A model generated the notes under the pieces. That model was given only the letters and a program-made list of their open reading frames with translations. It was not told the origin of the DNA and did no database searches. A program made the translations under genes and the position numbers. 7,107 nucleotides of DNA from Wenzhouxiangella sp. GTDB taxonomy: Bacteria; Pseudomonadota; Gammaproteobacteria; Xanthomonadales; Wenzhouxiangellaceae. The first letter of the stretch is position 1, and each line of letters opens with the position of its first letter. The stretch lies in NCBI GenBank assembly GCA_007123575.1, contig SKKV01000262.1, positions 1 through 7,107 of the forward strand, in the 5' to 3' direction. Of this stretch, positions 5,591-7,107 are shown one piece after another.

Positions 5591-6682
5591 ATGGGCTTCA
5601 AATGCGGCATCGTCGGCCTCCCGAACGTCGGCAAGTCAACCCTTTTCAAATGCCTGACCAAGGCTGAAATCGCGGCCGAGAACTATCCGTTTTGTACCAT
5701 TGAGCCGAATGTCGGCATGGTGCCGGTGCCGGACCCGCGTCTTGATGAGCTGGCGGCGATTGCCAAGCCGGAAAAGGTGATTCCGACGATGATGCAGTTT
5801 GTCGATATCGCCGGGCTGGTGGCCGGCGCCTCGAAAGGGGAGGGGCTGGGCAACAAGTTCCTGTCCCATATCCGGGAGACCGACGCCATCGCCCATATCG
5901 TGCGCTGCTTCGTCGATGACGACGTGACCCACGTGGCCGGCAAGGTCGACCCCATCGCCGATATCGAAACCATCGATACCGAGCTGGTCCTGGCCGACCT
6001 GGAAACCGCCGAGCGCGCCCTGGATCGGACCAGTCGTCAGACCAAGTCCGGCGACAAGGACGCCAAGCGCCTGGCCGCAATTCTGGAAAAAGTAGTCACC
6101 CACCTCGGCCAGGGACACCCCTTGCGCAGTCTGGAGCTGGAGTCCGAGGAGCGTCTGGCGCTGCGGTCCTGGCAGTTCATTACCGCCAAGCCGGTGCTGT
6201 ACGTGGCCAACGTTGATGATGCCAGTGGTGACGACAATGCCATGGTGGCCTTGGTGCGCGAGCGGGCTCGCGCCGAAAATGCCGAGGTCGTGGTGCTGTG
6301 CGCGGCCATGGAGGCCGAGCTTGCCGAGCTCGAGCCCGAAGAGCAGGCCGAATTCCTGACCGAGCTGGGTCAGGACGAGCCTGGTTTGAACCGGCTGATC
6401 CGCGCCGGCTATGCCTTGCTGGATCTGCTTACCTTCTTTACCGCAGGGCCTAAGGAAGTGCGGGCCTGGACAGTGCGAAAAGGTGCCAGCGCGCCGCAGG
6501 CGGCCGGGCGCATTCACACCGATTTCCAAAAAGGCTTTATCCGTGCCGAGACCACTGCCTTTGCCGACTATGTCGCGTGCAACGGCGAGGCCGGCGCCAA
6601 GGCAGCCGGGAAGCTCAGGCTGGAGGGGCGGGATTACGTGGTGCAGGAGGGGGACGTGATGCATTTTCGGTTCAACGTCTGA
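5591..6682 (+). CDS. ychF: Redox-regulated ribosome-associated ATPase YchF (Obg family, OLA1 homologue)
   Basis: YchF is a P-loop NTPase of the TRAFAC/Obg family that prefers ATP, binds ribosomes and, in E. coli, takes part in the oxidative-stress response and translation initiation. The 363-residue product is exactly the E. coli length and aligns throughout. Seen: the P-loop GLPNVGKST (9-17), PFCTIEPN (33-40) in switch I, the Walker B/G3 segment FVDIAGL with D72, ASKGEGLGNKFL (80-91), a helical insertion (about 130-200), the G4-like NVDD (207-210), and a C-terminal TGS domain (about 278-363) ending GDVMHFRFNV. The usual YchF G4 motif is NxxE, the basis of ATP preference; here the acidic position is Asp (D210), a mild variant. 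ATG 5591 is preceded by a good AAGGA at six bases. It is the third gene after rplY and pth, an arrangement kept in many gammaproteobacteria. Confidence 0.98.
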   Translation: MGFKCGIVGLPNVGKSTLFKCLTKAEIAAENYPFCTIEPNVGMVPVPDPRLDELAAIAKPEKVIPTMMQFVDIAGLVAGASKGEGLGNKFLSHIRETDAIAHIVRCFVDDDVTHVAGKVDPIADIETIDTELVLADLETAERALDRTSRQTKSGDKDAKRLAAILEKVVTHLGQGHPLRSLELESEERLALRSWQFITAKPVLYVANVDDASGDDNAMVALVRERARAENAEVVVLCAAMEAELAELEPEEQAEFLTELGQDEPGLNRLIRAGYALLDLLTFFTAGPKEVRAWTVRKGASAPQAAGRIHTDFQKGFIRAETTAFADYVACNGEAGAKAAGKLRLEGRDYVVQEGDVMHFRFNV

Positions 6683-6698
6683 GGGTGTTGTGGGGCCG

Positions 6699-6866
6699 GA
6701 TTCGTGTGGTGTCTCAGTGAACGGGCTTCTCAGAGGGTTGTGGGCCGTCCTCGGGTGGTGAATTCCGCTTCAGTTCGACGCGGTAGCGAGGCCTTCAGCG
6801 AAATCCCCCACCCGAGGACGGCTTTCAGGTTTCAATTTCGGAGTGAGCTGAGACACGACGCCAATC
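6699..6866. repeat. Long interrupted palindromic element downstream of ychF
   Basis: The core arms GCCGTCCTCGGGTGG (6744-6758) and CCACCCGAGGACGGC (6808-6822) are a perfect 15-base inverted repeat. Outside them, GTGTCTCAG (6709-6717) and CTGAGACAC (6848-6856) form a perfect 9-base pair, with spacers of 26 and 25 bases between inner and outer arms. Weaker pairing continues outward: CGT/ACG (6703-6705 with 6858-6860) and GATT/AATC (6699-6702 with 6863-6866). It also continues inward: ATT/AAT and CGCT/AGCG, then CGC-GGTA-GCG at the tip (6779-6788). The whole could fold as one bulged hairpin of about 168 bases. No coding frame fits it. It may be a small non-autonomous mobile repeat (MITE-like), a structured RNA or an unusual transcript end; the sequence alone does not decide. 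Confidence 0.72.
6823..6843 (-). repeat. Three degenerate heptanucleotides, inverted relative to the pth-ychF array
   Basis: TTTCAGG, TTTCAAT and TTTCGGA follow directly after the inner arm of the palindrome. On the minus strand they read TCCGAAA, ATTGAAA and CCTGAAA. One unit is identical to the consensus of the array at 5538-5572 and the others keep its GAAA core. Confidence 0.5.
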
Positions 6867-6905
6867 AAGTTGGGGAAAGAGGAACGGGAAAAGGGTTGGC
6901 CGCAG

Positions 6906-6933
6906 TCCGGGTCTCGTGCCCGGGATTATTTTT
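6906..6933 (+). terminator. Probable intrinsic terminator before the tRNA-Tyr promoter
   Basis: CCGGG (6907-6911) and CCCGG (6919-6923) form a five-pair GC stem, with a possible T-G pair at its base and a seven-base loop TCTCGTG. ATTATTTTT (6925-6933) follows. It would end transcripts coming from ychF or from the palindromic element, 11 bases ahead of the tRNA promoter. The stem is short, so efficiency is uncertain. Confidence 0.55.
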
Positions 6934-6944
6934 GCAAGTGCTGC

Positions 6945-6973
6945 TTGACTGGGGCGGGAGTTTTCGAGACAAT
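6945..6973 (+). promoter_or_regulatory. Sigma-70 type promoter of tRNA-Tyr
   Basis: TTGACT (6945-6950, five of six consensus bases) is separated by exactly 17 bases from GACAAT (6968-6973, four of six). It is followed by a G/C-rich discriminator GGCGAGC (6974-6980), the pattern associated with stringent control of stable-RNA promoters. Transcription would begin near 6980, leaving a precursor leader of about 58 bases before the mature tRNA. Confidence 0.72.
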
Positions 6974-7038
6974 GGCGAGCTTCGTCCGGGATTGATTGCC
7001 GGATCCATCGTCAGGAGTGAGTTGCAAGGCGCGATTTC

Positions 7039-7107
7039 GGAGGGGTACTCAAGCGGTCAACGAGGGCAGACTGTAAATCTGCTGGCTAAGCCTTCGCAGG
7101 TTCGAAT
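7039..7107 (+). tRNA. tRNA-Tyr (GUA), 3' end outside window
   Basis: The 5' acceptor strand GGAGGGG (7039-7045) is followed by a D arm. The anticodon stem is GCAGA (7066-7070) with TCTGC (7078-7082) around the loop CTGTAAA, with anticodon GTA at 7073-7075. A long class II variable arm has GGC/GCC pairing (7084-7086 with 7090-7092). The T-stem 5' strand GCAGG (7096-7100) and the T loop TTCGAAT (7101-7107) follow. The window ends in the T loop, so the 3' T-stem strand, acceptor strand and CCA are not seen. The anticodon, the long variable arm and the similarity to E. coli tRNA-Tyr make the identity secure. In many gammaproteobacteria tRNA-Tyr is followed by tRNA-Gly, tRNA-Thr and tuf; that is only an expectation here. 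Confidence 0.96.

Noticed and set aside
5636..6664. 342-codon open frame on the minus strand opposite ychF
   Set aside because: It lies wholly antisense to a gene with full-length family match; long antisense frames are expected in GC-rich genes with strong third-position bias, and its translation matches no family I recognise.
6744..6822. Inner palindrome as an ordinary intrinsic terminator for ychF
   Set aside because: The gap between arms is 49 bases and only TTTC follows the stem; the hairpin at 6906-6933 with a T-rich tail is a better terminator.
6985..7003. Small hairpin TCCGG/CCGGA in the tRNA leader
   Set aside because: Five pairs with a nine-base loop is weak and could be chance; no T run follows and a terminator inside a tRNA precursor leader makes no sense.

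Overview
The window is a chromosomal housekeeping segment, with every gene on the + strand. The sequence is GC-rich and densely coded. IleS, LspA, YccA, Pth and YchF all align closely with their Escherichia coli or Pseudomonas counterparts, as I recall those sequences. This points to a gammaproteobacterium, probably a high-GC lineage of the Xanthomonadales/Chromatiales type; the order-level guess is inference. I see no phage, insertion sequence, CRISPR array, toxin-antitoxin or defence genes.

Layout. (1) 1-3323 is a tightly packed unit: the 3' part of ileS (isoleucyl-tRNA synthetase), lspA (signal peptidase II) one base later, then a ThiO-like FAD amine oxidase whose GTG start overlaps the lspA stop. 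In many gammaproteobacteria lspA is followed by fkpB and ispH; here the oxidase takes that place. (2) 3324-4089 is a lone yccA-type membrane protein gene with its own leader. (3) 4090-6682 is a translation-related unit, rplY (L25 of the long CTC type) - pth (peptidyl-tRNA hydrolase) - ychF (ribosome-associated ATPase). It is preceded by a candidate promoter and a leader hairpin. An array of five heptanucleotides supplies the pth stop codon and fills most of the pth-ychF gap. (4) 6683-7038 holds no protein gene. It carries a long interrupted palindrome (about 6699-6866) with degenerate inverted copies of the same heptamer inside it, then a probable intrinsic terminator and a strong promoter-like sequence. 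(5) 7039-7107 is the 5' part of a tRNA-Tyr(GUA) gene, cut by the window end inside its T loop.

The genes act in three areas: translation (IleRS, L25, Pth, YchF, tRNA-Tyr), envelope maintenance (LspA; YccA as a partner of FtsH), and a less certain amine-oxidase function. The least explained sequences are the palindromic element after ychF, the heptamer arrays on both sides of ychF, the rplY leader hairpin, and the divergent oxidase joined to lspA. I found no convincing new multi-gene system.
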